The translations under genes were made by a program, and so were the position numbers. The notes beneath the pieces were generated by a model. The model ran no database searches. It saw nothing but the letters and a program-made list of their open reading frames with translations, and was not told where the DNA came from. Shown piece by piece: positions 37,162-49,700 of a DNA stretch of 64,000 nt (its first letter is position 1; every line of letters starts with the position of its first letter). The stretch comes from Thuidium tamariscinum (taxonomy: Eukaryota > Streptophyta > Bryopsida > Hypnales > Thuidiaceae), in NCBI GenBank assembly GCA_947034885.2, contig OX344758.2, positions 3,412,501 through 3,476,500 on the forward strand, in the 5' to 3' direction.

Positions 37162-38626
37162 TATTTTTTAATATTTATTGGGCATGATTTGTACACAACC
37201 TATAAGTGCATCATTTCCTTCACGGAGTACTAGGAGTATTAGGAGTATGAGGACTTCAACGTAATTTTTAAATCACATTCCATTTTAATAGCTTCAAATA
37301 CTTCATTTCTTCTGTCCTCCAAATCATACAAACTCATTAATTCACTTACCACATATTTTAAGGATTTGTATTGTGGGAAATTTATGGGAAATTTATGAAA
37401 AAATTTGGAACTGCCAATTTGTGGGTTTTGCTAAGGGGTTGATTTGATGTTCAGCCTCACTGGCCTTCATCATTTAAATACTCGAGTGCTTTCATGGAAT
37501 GGACGTTACAATGTTTAGTTCATTTACTTTTGTTATCATGACCAACATTGTTGACAAGACAGTCAAGAACATCTCATACAATGACACTTCTGTGTTTTGG
37601 GCCACCTATGCAGATTGAAGAAAAACTTGACCGTGACCGAGGTTCGGATTCAGCTTCGGCAGACGGTAGGTCCGGTAGGACAGGCGGGCAATGGGCCACC
37701 GTGCCAGAGTTCTGTTCCATTTCCCCGAGCCATTTTCGATGACTACCTCGGGGTTCAGTGTTTTCACTTCAAAGCTACGTGGATTCCTGGTGTTACAGAC
37801 AACGCACACCTGCACTTAGAAGAATTGGCGGTTTAGTTTTGACAATTCAAATGAGGACTACATCTTCTATTGAATCGTAATGATGAATTTACCTCCACCT
37901 GTTCTAAGGTTCTGAGGTTTACCGGCAATGATGGCCTCGGTAGTTGGTTGTCAATTCCACAATGCCATCGCGACACTTGCAACCATCATGACAAGTGCAA
38001 GGATGGCTTCCAGGGTGACCGCGTCCATTGCCAGAAGGCAAAGGAAGCTCCGGAGTTTGCAAGGTCGGTGTCGCTGCTTCTGGACTTTCGACTTCATTCG
38101 GCTGGTGAGGGTTCTTATCGCTTAGTCTTTCACTGTTTTAGTTTGCGTGCACATTGTCCATTGCGTGCACAACATCTTCGAGAGGAATGACATTGCTTTT
38201 AGCGCTTCATGTGGATAGTCTTTTCATTAGAAAGTGGAAGTGAGGATTATCAGGGTTTAGGCTGTATTGTAGGGTTTAGGCGCACTTCCTTACTTGCTCT
38301 ATGGCACATGAAAATGCCATACAATATAATTGGTAGTATACGTGTGGCTTCAGCAGTGAAGACATTGTTGTTTTTTGCCGTTCGTGCTTCGGATTTTAGA
38401 AGTGTGCAGCACACTCTTCCATTTTAGGCCCCCCCCTCATTTGCTGGCATTCCAGATTTGCAGCTGTTTAGGGTTTCACCATGTGTTCTATGTGTAGGGA
38501 GCGCTTAGGCAACGCACCTTCTGTGTAAGATGACCCTGCAGTGGAGCGTTCGGTGGAGTTTTTTCGCTATTGGAGGAAGAGGCAACTCTAAGAACAAGAA
38601 CCTTGACTTGTTTGTGAGGCACCAAC
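37162..38626. other. MULE subterminal DNA upstream of the ULP1 gene
   Basis: Probable promoter and 5' UTR of the plus-strand gene. Several overlapping short frames (37548-38427) show no recognisable domain and no clear splice link to the exon at 38627. Confidence 0.4.
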
Positions 38627-41600
38627 ATGGCGAAGACGAAGCACACTAAACGCGTAGAAGATCCTGCAGCATTGGAGGAGCAACAACACGGGGCTGTAGG
38701 GGCTTGTGAAGGGTCGAGCTCCGACGACTTCCAGGTATTTTGCCCTAAATTCCAGAGTCGTTTACTGTTTTCATTGAAGCCGTGGCAATTGGGATGAAGT
38801 TTGTGTCAAGGTTGGGTTTGCTTTCAATTCACCTGGGCTGCATTTAGCTGCAATACAATGCATGTGTCAAGGACGTGTGATTTTAAAGCTTCTTTTTTGC
38901 ATGGACCTCTCTCTCATGAATTTCGGATGTATTTACTGTGCACAGGAAGATCCACCCCTCATAACGCCCAAATCTGCTGTAGACCTACCTAAAGGGGTCT
39001 TCTGGGCCTCCGTTAACATCGGCCAGAGGACGTTCGACGTCAACTACGGCACCGAAGAGAACTTCCTGAGGTTGCTGAGAGAGTGTGCCTTGGAGGCTGC
39101 TACAAAGATTTCCCGACCTACAGCCAAAGGGAGGTTTTTCTTTTGCTGTGTGCATTGCATGTCAACAAAATTCACGAGCAAAATTAGACTTAACAAACAC
39201 AGGTGGGATTCTGAGTGTCCGGCGGTCAAGGACAACATGGGCAATCCCAAGCGGCTGTTACCCTATCCAGACCAGGGCAACGGACAGGGGAAAAATTCGG
39301 AGATGATTCGGAAAGGGAAGGATGCGGAGGTAACAACGAAGGTGGTGCGCCGAGTTAAAGGCAAGAACAAGAAAGGTGATGCTGCCATGCAAGACACTGC
39401 TGTGCAATCTAGTGTTCCAATGGACGGGGACTCAGACAATCCAGCCGTCACAGAGATCCATCAAGAAGGGACAAGGGCTGGAGGAGACGCGGAGTTGCAG
39501 CAAGCAGAGAAGAGTGCGGCCACTGTTGAGGTGGTGGAGGTGGAGGTGGAGGAAAACACTAAAGCGACAGAGGACATGGAATCCCCGCCCACCGTTGAAG
39601 ATGACGCTACTGATGGAGAGGACATGCCTCATGCAACTAGTCCGAAGAAACCTAGGGAGTAGAACATTGGTGATGGGATGGAAGGTGTTGCCGAGCAATC
39701 CAAGCAGAGGAAGGTTTACGACGCAGAGGTAGGGGACGTAGGAGACTGCATTGCTGATCGCACAAAGCGGAGGGATCTGCTGAGCAAGGGGTTATTGATA
39801 AGATTTTCTGGCAACCTCATCCTCCAGGACTCAAAGTTCCATTGGAGAAGGCGCCTCTCACAGAACACTGCGTGGACTTAGATGAGGAAGACCCCCTCGT
39901 CAGTGATCAACGGGTGACTGGGAAGACGGCCGCCACTAAAGTGAAGCACAAGGCAGTGCGCAAACATAATCCACCACCGGAGTTGCGAAACACTGGTGAC
40001 AAAGATAGTAGCAGTGAGGACTTCTCCTTCCGGTATCTTGTCCAGACGCGAACTACGAGTCCGCTCGGTGCACAGACAGACCCAGTCCGGCTCTCAGAAA
40101 CACTGATTGAAGAGGGTGCGCAAGAAAGAGCGCCACTCATGGAACCAACTGCCGTGACACTACTTGCCCAGCAGACAGAACTTAGTGTTCCACACCCAGA
40201 AACGACTCTACCGCCCGCGGATGACCCAATATGGGATAAACTTGGGAAGTTCAAGATAATGTCTGCTAAGAAGGGCTTCTTGAAACGCAGTCCTGAGAGG
40301 GAGATTGCAGCTCGAGCTCTGGAGGAGTTGCATATGGAGAAACGTATGAAATCTGCACAGACGTCGTCACCACGTAAGCGGAGACTTAAGCACATAGTGC
40401 TCTCGTCTGACAGTGAAGAGCACTAACAGGAAGTCATGGTCCTGCATGATAGTTTAGAACCCGTATACTACGCACAGCCCAAGTCTCCGGACCTGGCTCA
40501 TGCAAGGCAAACTCTAGGGCCATTTACACAGGACAAGTTAGAGGAACTCGACAAAGAGGCGGAAACCTACGCTGATGACCTTGAAGCACAACTAGAAGAC
40601 AATCATGGGGACGAAGACCTCATGGAAGAGCATCAGAACACTGCGGTTACCTGTCCGCAGTCCCCACCAAAACTGCAATGCAGTGCAGACTACGTGCCTT
40701 GTACTTCATCGCCGAAGTCAATGCCAGTTAGTAGCACGCGTATGGATGTTGTGCCTTGGACCGTGAACTTGCAAGGCAATTCTACTATGCAGAGGTATTG
40801 GATGTGCGGTTTAGGGTCGCCAGAGCCTACTGTGCATCCGGACATAGCACAAAAAAATCCGAGACGGGTCCAGCGGTTGGACAAAGATGAACGAGATGTC
40901 TGGATGAAAGCCGGTGTAGAAGCGGAGGCAATGGCTGCTTCATCTACGAAGCCTAAACCCCCACAGCCTTGCCAGACACCTGATCTATTGTATTTGGTGA
41001 CGGCCCGCCCGCAGGTGCTGGATTGGGATTACTACGGACAGACCGCGGAAGAATTCAGGAAGTCTTTCTCTTGCTCCTGGGAGAAGGGAATTTTCCAAGA
41101 GTCAACTCGAGCGTACTCCATGTGGTGGTTCTGTGACGCAAAGGTATGCTCTTTCAACCCTTGTTGCACTTCCCTTGGTAATTAGCAGGTGTGAATTCGT
41201 AGATTGCCTCGCCTGTCCACAATGTTAAGCTTGCAACATGTCCAGCTTCATTGCCATGGAAATTGAGTTTTAACTTTGAATTAACTATTGCTATGTCTTG
41301 GTAGGACGAGGATTATCCCGATGTAAGCACTGCAATTGGGCGTGCTATAACTTCCATTTGTAGAAGCGTGAAGTATAAAGAAACGCCTCAAGACATTGAG
41401 TTGTTTGCGAAATACCTCCAATATCTCAGGGATCTCTAGAGTTATGAGGACAGCCTTGCAGAGCTCCGTCTTCGTCAAGAGCGGTTTGTGGAAAAGGCAG
41501 TGCAGGAGTTCAGGCGTGACACTGAGTTCCGACGAGAAAGCTATAGGTGGGATTGGTGCCCCTTGTGGTGGGTGGTCTCGCAGGTCAATGTTTTTCGAAA

Positions 41601-43898
41601 ACTACCACCATTGCCCTGGCGTCACGATGGTAAGAGTTCATTTTCAGCCGTGCGTTTAGGACAATGCCCTAGCGTATTGTGTCATATTGTGTTAGTGTTT
41701 TGGCACCTGCAGTGCGGACGTCCCTTTCACTAATGTCATGTTTCCTATGCAGATGAGGAGGCAGACAAGGTGCGCCGCATATTGCTCGCGAAAAAAGTGT
41801 CGCGTATGAATGCGCCTCGTTTCGTACAAGTCCTTCGAATTGCCATGACCAACATCTTTGGGAGGTTTAGGGAATTCACGTGCCCAATCTTTGGGGTGAA
41901 CAGGGCCGCATTGCGTGCTATGTGCCGTAGTGACAGTGAAGTCCTTCGGGCAGTGGGCATCTACACCAGCAAAGCACCTTTCCGGTTTGCTGGCATCCAG
42001 AATTGGGAACCCCATGCAGTGTACGCCTCAGTCATGCGCGATTCGTAGGTGGTCTGCGAGGGGAAGGAGGACCACGTCCTGGACGGAGTTATGGAGTGGG
42101 TCGAAAGCGTCTGTGCACGTGCTTTGCAGGACTTGGCACTGCACCACCCCGCAGTGTTCCGGACTTGTTGGAGGACGACTACATGTGAGCAGTGGGGAGA
42201 GCAGTCAAAAATGTGGGACGCATGTCTTCGAATACGGGAGGACTTCGACATCGGTTGGGTGGCTGAAGAACATCAGCCTCAATGGGCTATCCGAGTGAAG
42301 AGTATTCAGCAACAAATACTCGACCTAGTCCATTCATTAGCTGCTGCTAGTGAAGCGGATGACGAAGCGGCTTGGGCGAGCCGTCTAAGTAATAGTGCAC
42401 CATCTGCTGAAACAGTGTAGTGTCTCGCTCTACCAACGACAGTCACGCACCAAGAGAGCATGGGCAAAGGCAGTGCGTCCGCGGACGGTCCAATCCCTCT
42501 TCAACAGAGGATGCCTGCCGCGGCAATTGAGTTGCCGGTGAATGTTGATGACATCTCGACGCAGGATTTAGAAATAGATGGTCTTTCTGTGCCAGTGACC
42601 CCGCCTACTCTAGTCGGTCTCATTTGCACACAGTCCGGGGGAGGGCAAAGCAACGTGGACATCGTCAAGGCATCTCCTCGAAGTCTGGAATAAGTGTTCC
42701 AGGCCATTTCTTTAACATAGTACGAGGCCCTATCAGATGATAGGTGCAGTGACGAAGAGACCGAGAAGGTTGCCAATGTTCTGCAGGACAAAGTGACAGC
42801 CGATGATCCGGAGCTGTTGACAAGAGTACGCCATGCGAAGGCTGTCACATTTGTCCCATTACACGTCAAGGAGCAAGATTCCAAGCGATGGAAAAAGCTG
42901 TCCATCTCCAAGGCATATGACTTCTTCACCATTGACGAACTCATTGAGGCATTACCAAGGTCAGTTGCCTTTTATGTGTATCTGCTTTCTCCTCTTTCCG
43001 TTCTTCGTATTTAGCAACAATAGCAACGACACGGTGTAACACTGAAAGTGCCCTTCGCTCGTTGTTTTGCAGGAGAGGTTCGGGCGATGCCAACATGGGA
43101 ACAGTCAACTTCTTTGGGGACGCTAATTGGGATGCCCTTCCTGTGCCAATGAAGCAGATCTTTGATTTGCAGAAGACGAAGGGATTCGTTGGGCAGAACA
43201 TTGTGGAGTTGCTTAGTCGACGACTTTGGTGGAGTCTTTCAACGCAAGCTCGTCAGAAAGTGTACGTGGCACCATCGTTTATGTAGGCGCCACTACAACA
43301 CGCATGGGTTGTTGAGTCGGATGAGGCCCTCCTGAAATGGGGTCGGGAGTACCTTGTGCCCTCTCGATTCTATAAGAGCTGCCCACCAGACATGGAAGTG
43401 TTGGTTCCCTACGTAGGCGCGCATCACTGGTCTTTGATCATTTTGACGAGTACTCGGGTAAGTCACTTGGATAGTGGAGGCATGCACGAGTTTCCGGAGG
43501 ATTTGCAGTATCTGAAGCGGCTTCGGAAAGTGTGGGAGTTGCTGCATGATTCACACCTTACCCTACCACCTGTAGAGGAGAAAGTGAAGTGCTTCTCGCA
43601 ATTAGGGAGCTACGAGTGCGGGTACTGTGTTCTACGATTCATGGAATCATATCTTCGGATTTTCCATAGAGATGACCTTGTCTTGGACACGGCGAGGGCG
43701 TCCGCAATGTTTCATGAGCAGGTGAACTCCCCTGAGCGTGGACGTGAGTTGCAGAAGAACGTGATCGCCGCGGTTGCAGACAAGCTCGGAGCTGGTACGG
43801 AGACAGAGTTATACGAGCGTCCGTATAGGGTGATGTATGCGCCGCACAGGGAGTGTAGTCCGGAGTTCCTCAGGGAACGGAAGAAGGATGACAATTGA
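38627..43898 (+). pseudogene. MULE-borne zinc-finger/ULP1 (C48) protease gene, decayed
   Basis: Five exons with GT-AG borders read in one phase: 38627-38734, 38946-41143, 41305-41629, 41753-42959 and 43073-43898, about 1,550 codons, ending in TGA. N-terminal: MAKTKHTKRV, then a C2HC-like finger (FFCCVHCMSTKF, RLNKHRWDSEC). The middle is long, acidic and low-complexity; then comes a W-rich conserved-looking part (DWDYYG, YSMWWFCDAK, RWDWCPLWW). C-terminal: a C48 protease. It is broken by a 1-nt frame change near 39790 and in-frame stops at 39660, 40424, 41437, 42046, 42418, 42691, 42718 and 43284 (six TAG, two TAA). It is convergent with the transposase, as mudrB is to mudrA. ULP1-like genes occur in Kaonashi and CUMULE elements, where the role is unproven; SUMO or ubiquitin-like cleavage is inferred from the fold. 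Confidence 0.8.
43356..43898 (+). other. C48/ULP1 cysteine protease core, last exon of the MULE + gene
   Basis: This open 180-codon stretch holds the catalytic set of the ULP1/SENP family: His in GAHHWSLIIL (codon 43425), Asp in SHLDSG (43470), the oxyanion Gln in FSQLGS, and Cys in SYECGYCVLRF (43617). Spacing and the hydrophobic neighbours fit the family. All four residues remain although the gene is interrupted upstream. Confidence 0.88.
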
Positions 43899-46726
43899 AT
43901 GTAGACAGACAGACAGTGCCCGTGACATGCAAATGAGGGGCATCATGGTCGTAGCTTGTCAATAGTTTTGTGCATAGTTGTCAGAACTGTTGGTTTTGCG
44001 ATTTAAGGGTTTCATTACGGTTTGGAATTTCTGCCTCACCTTTGACTGCGTACTTCACTGTGAGGATTAGAACACTGCGGTTACTCTGTGGACTATCTGC
44101 ATTATGTGCCCCAGACCTGTGGAATGTATATTGTCTCAATTGAAAAGACAAAAGTAACAAGGGACATGTACTTGTACTTTGTGTTATTAAAAAAGGAGTT
44201 TTTGTGTGAGTTCTTCCAAGGAGTTCAGCCACCATTGCCTGTAGTGTGTTACATTGAAGAAGGCCTTCTGGCATTCTCTTTAGGCTTGTGTAACCAGTGA
44301 GTGTGCTATCCGGCACGAGAGGACTAAACATCTCCTTTGTCTTCCGTAATGTAATAGTGACGCCTGGGTGCACTTAGTGTAGCACGCCTGCGACGATGAG
44401 TCACTTTCTGTGCCAACGAGTAACCAACAGGCAAGGAAGTGCAGAACACTGTGCACTGCATGGAAATCGGAGTATCAGGGAAGGAAACTCCTAACAGCGT
44501 GCATTTGAAAAAATTCGCACAATACCTCCATCTTTGTTGACTACCAAGCAGACACGAGGATTAATCAGCACTTGGAGACACTTCCATGCACCGAAGACAG
44601 CGAAGACTTCCACGATGTGCAACGACGTCAGTGAGGAAGCGGTTTACAGTGTTTCGTGAGCACCTACGTAGAACACTGGACTGTGCACAGGACTTCCCAT
44701 CTACAAATCGTGAATTCCGTAATCCCACTTCCCATCCACGACCTAAGCATAACAAAATTGATCATCAATTCATTCGAGCTTAAATCAAAGGCGAGGAGAT
44801 CATCTCGCATACATTGAAACTGTCGAGAATGAAGCACACTCTCTTCCTGAAGCTCTAAATGTCCTTCGCCTTATACGTCATACAGAACACTGTAGCCTAT
44901 CTAATGCTCTGCATTTCAGAGGCTAACTTCCTGCCTACATAGCAAATTGCACCTTCACCCACTCCGGGGTATGCCAACTATCTATCCATAAGGCCCTCTT
45001 GGATACCTTGTGCCTGAAGTCTGGTGACTTAGAATTTCTCTTGTTGGCACGATTGTCCCACCAAGCATTAGGGTTGCTGAAGTAATCCGTCTAGTCTTGC
45101 GCAATTCTCTCGCCAGCTTCCTCGACCCGCCCGTTGAATCTATCATTGTTGCTGCGGTCTTCACTACAACTTCTTTGCGCGTCACGTGCCTCTCTTACGA
45201 AGCCGACTTGACCCAATTGCAGACACCAACAGACAAGAGATAAGAGCATGTCCGCAATGCAGCCACTGATCCTCTGCACCGTAAGTGCTAGGAGCCAAAG
45301 TGTTAACAGCATTAAGCCAACCTGCAAGTCTCCAGCAAGTCAATTCGTTAGCTACAGACATGAAACCTCGAGAAGAGAATCCTAACCTAATGCAAGCAGC
45401 AATGAAGGTACACACTCACCACTGATAAGGCGTCGGTCTACTGTCGGAGGATGAGGAAGGTCTCATGAAGGATGAGCACTGTCTCCTCCAAGACGAAGAA
45501 TCGGCGCACCATCGTGCCCGAATATGCGGCCACACCAGAAGCCAAAAATAGTGAGGGAAGGGGGCTATAGTCGGAAGACGTTCACTGTTTCATAGTCTGT
45601 TGCGGTAGGGGTCTTCAAGATGTACGAAGGAATGACGTCACTGAGTATTCCAACTCGTGCCAACACTTATTTCACCAGTCGTGACTGTGTAGTTTCTGTC
45701 CTTGGAATTCCCCACGTCTCTAATGTTCATGAAGCTAACAATGCAGGACCACAACACCTTCCTTACTGAGAATGTTGCAGGGACCTTCATGCCCCATACT
45801 AGCGCTTTAAAACAATCGAGCGCCTAAATCCAGGGCATTGAGTACGAACCAAGTTCAATGACGGGATCTTTCTATGAACCGTCGTTACTGACTATCCCAG
45901 TAGGTGCTAGTGTGCCACTATCAAGAATGGCGATTTGACATATTTTCACTTGCAAAGTTATAGACGTGGCACTGAAACAGAATCGTACAATTGCAGTCAC
46001 TTTCCAAATTTTCGGTAGATACTCTCAGTGGACTTTGCTGCAGTGAATGAGTACCAACATAAATCGAAGTAACTTGCACATCTACACCTTGATGAAGAAT
46101 TGCTTCTTAATACTACATGAAGAACTCATTATCAGAAAGCGGACAGAACACTGAAATCAAGAACGAGATATTTCGATGTCAGTAGAATTGTAGACCGAAG
46201 TCTGCGTGATTAGCCCATGAACCTCATCATTCAGGAAGCTTGCAGTCTGTTTATATGTTCCGCAAGCCTAATGAGAGTAATATGCTATGTTGAATCCCTC
46301 CAAGAGTCCAAATACGCAGCTGTACATGTGACCACAGAATACTGTGCCTTCAAGTGCACCTTGTCGCACTGAAGGTCGCACCTTCGTACTCGCATGAAGT
46401 TCACTCATTCCATGAAGAACTTGTGATCCTTGTGTCTAGAGATGTCGGAAGTCATGCATTTTTGGCAATGAAATTCATAGTACTCCAAAACACAAAAGAA
46501 AACCCATTGAAGAACTTAGGAAGGAACGACAGATGTACACTTTGTTCTGTGAAAATATAAATATCATAGCCCCTTTATATATGAAGGTACATATCACGTT
46601 CTGCATACAGAACTCTGTCCGTGAAGCAGTAACTACGAAAAGTGGAAGCCACATGCAATGCAAACTATCCATACCGTGGTATGTGTACCGCAAAAAAAAC
46701 CGTACTCTCCATCACAGGAAGATGTA
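43899..46726. other. MULE spacer between the convergent genes
   Basis: No supported gene. Short overlapping frames on both strands (43981-46693) lack domains. It presumably holds the 3' UTRs and terminators of the two facing genes. Confidence 0.45.
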
Positions 46727-49700
46727 TTATGCTGGGGAATCCATCCCCAAACGTAACCTTCTTGACGTAGGAGGTCTTCCACTCCTCTCAAGCCAATCTT
46801 TCATGCGTCCTAAGCGTATACCCATTCCATCTTCCACACGATGAAACACAGGATTTGCACTTTCTGGGTGGAAAACGCCAGACTTCAAGTCGTTGGCCAA
46901 CTTCTTCATCTTTCTTTGAAGACAGTAGAAATCAGAGTGTAGGTGTGCCATGAGGGTTTGGTTACCAACTACAAAATCTAGAAGATCTTGAGCTTGGATT
47001 CTCAAAGTAGACGGCAAGTCAACTTCATTGCGGGATACTTCTTCCTGTGTCACGGTTCCAGAGGGAGAAGCGATGGCAACGGAATGTGGAGTTTGAACTG
47101 ATGCTTGAGATGGAGGTCTTTGAGGGGTGAATATTTGGCCTACAGACGTTGCCATCGTGCCCTTCAGAGCTCCACAGTGTCTCGCTACAGTCCCCTCTGC
47201 AAGGCTGGGATGTAGTAACCTAAGAACTTTCACCTTGTGTTTGCAGGTGTTACCTCTTAACGCGTGCATGCAGTTGCAGCTAGCCCACAACTCAACAGGG
47301 TTATGCACAACATACCGGAGATGCTTGTGCGTGATCGATGTCACATATGCCGGACCGCCTTCATACAACGGCAGTGTCACGTCAGTGTCTGGAATGTCCC
47401 GTGCCAAGATAAGAGCAAAGACTACCATTCCACGCTCTTTGCGGTTGTCCACGAACCCAAACTGCTTGTGCACACGTTGGTACCAATAGTAGGTAAGTAT
47501 ATCTTCTGTAAGGACGTGGATACACTAGTCAACTCTACGGCCAGTCATTCGGCTCCTCTCCGCCTTCAACACGGACTTCATGTAACCATGGTAACTCTCT
47601 ACTGCAGCATTTGTGTCTTGGCCCGCATATGGCAAGTTCCTGTACCCAACAACCCACATATGTACCTTTGGTATCCACTGCTCTGTCATGTAATCCCAGA
47701 ACTCATTAGCAGCAGGGTATGTAGCACATAGATGTTGTAGTTTCTGAAGAGCCCAAGCAGTGGCTGCATCCCCCCGGGTCCCGCTCGGTCGTACATGATC
47801 GAAGATAGTCCCTTCAAGATATGAGCCCACGTATCAATGTCTTGTATCTTGATACAAGCTTGCTTCTGCCACGCTCTGTGTACGTGCCACAAACATAGGA
47901 AAATAGCGGTTGATGGCCACACAGCACTAGCACAGAATGAAGCAGTAATCAGTGTTTCATATCAAGGTAGCATACGCGTTGCACTCAAAGTGTACCTAAG
48001 GTCAACATGGAGCAACGATGAGGTTTTCTGTTGACGACAGTGCTTTAAATTGAACTATTGAAAGGCAGATTTAACTGAATTCTGAGCACGTAACACTGAG
48101 GGGTAAGGGGCGCAGGGGTTCCAGCGTAAAAGAAAGACTGACCGCAGACTGTTGATCTCCCCTTGTGCGCAGTCAACAATGAAGGCATTAGGTTTCCAAT
48201 CAGCCTTCACATGCTTGAGGGCATTGTCTAACTCCTTCATCCAAGGAGTGAGGTCCTCTTGACAAGATGTGGAAGTCACAATGAAGGCCACGGGGATTCC
48301 ATTGTGCCATTCATCGAATACCATGGCGGTGTACAAAGGAAACTGTCAAGCGGTAGTCCACAACAAAGTCAGCACCTTTACTCGAGGGTAACATTAACAG
48401 TTGTCAGTGAAAATGTAACGATTACAATAATGGATATATTTAGGATGTGATAGGGTCATGCAGACATACCTTGTTTTCGTTGGTGCCGAAAGTGGCATCA
48501 AGAGAAACTCCACCTTCATGCCCGAACTGAATCATTACTTCACGTTGCCACGGGGTTTGGATTCCTATAGTGAATGGCATAGTAGAAGCTGTGAGCTGTC
48601 CCCTTCTAACTGCTGTGGTTTCTTTATAGAAGAAAACACTGTCACGACTGGCTTGAACCCAAAGTTGCACGCTTTTGGCGTCACCAGCGTCCAGCATGTA
48701 TGTCTCTCTCGCAACTTTTGTAGCTAGATTGCGCACATCACGTTCATGAAGGAACATGTCCCTAGAAATGTCCTTCCTTGTCGTAAGAGCTTCTTGTACG
48801 ACATGCATGTGCTTGGACATGATCTGTGGAACACTGTGACCATCACGGAGTAGTTTCAGGACAAAGTCCTTAATGTCTTTCGATAAATGCCACGAGAAAG
48901 CACCACGATCTCCACTATCTTGTAACCCATGACATTGGATGCCAACAGCATTTACATGGCGTCCTTCATAGATTGAAATCTCTGTGATGTCCGGCAAAAG
49001 GTACAAAGTTTTAACACTGAAAGATGCAAGACATCCACGCTTCAACGACCCCCCCCATTACTTCATGGAATCTCTTTTTTGTTTCGGCAGACCATCTTTA
49101 GCGGTAGCTTTGCCCTTTTTTTTTCCAGTTGAGCATCTCCTTCGGCACCTTTCCCTCCATCTTCCATGGACAATGGAGCATCACTATCATGTTGAGCGGC
49201 ACTAGTTTGAAGGCGAGGAGCAGTTCCGTCAGTTGTGGCAGACTTGGACATTGCAGCGTTCGTTCCTACAGTATAAATTTAATTTCATTATCTCATCTCT
49301 TTAGATCACACCTCAAGGAAATAAGTACATTCGCAAACAGGTAATGAGGGCATTATAAGAAGCAATATAAACCTAAACTCCGTCGTCAATAAATTCATGA
49401 ACCTGTATGTTGATGCATACTAGTACAAGGAACTGCACTTGAAGTTGTGTCACCAACGTAGGATGTAACAGTGAAGCCAGCGCCTGATGTAGTAGAAGTC
49501 AAAGTGGAAGCGCTGTAGTCGTTGTCCTCAGTGAGTGTCACATTCAGATCAAACTGAAGAATGGTTTCTTCGAGTGTACTGGGAGTTTTTTTAGGAGTAT
49601 GACGCCGCTTGCACTGTACTGTCCTTCGTTTCCGGCCTGGTATGCTGGAGGTATAGGGCACCTTCCTAGTCGTCGTTTTAATAGATGTAGGGGGGCTTCG

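Noticed and set aside
38627-43898. Reassigned genetic code (TAG/TAA read as Gln), suggested by the stops in the MULE genes.
   Set aside because: DEG7 has more than 900 codons with Gln encoded only by CAA/CAG and no in-frame TAG/TAA, and the membrane-protein gene ends in TAA. Methylation-driven decay of a transposon explains the pattern better.
43981-46700. Further MULE cargo genes among the short frames between the two genes.
   Set aside because: Frames are short, overlap on both strands and show no domain or splice continuity.
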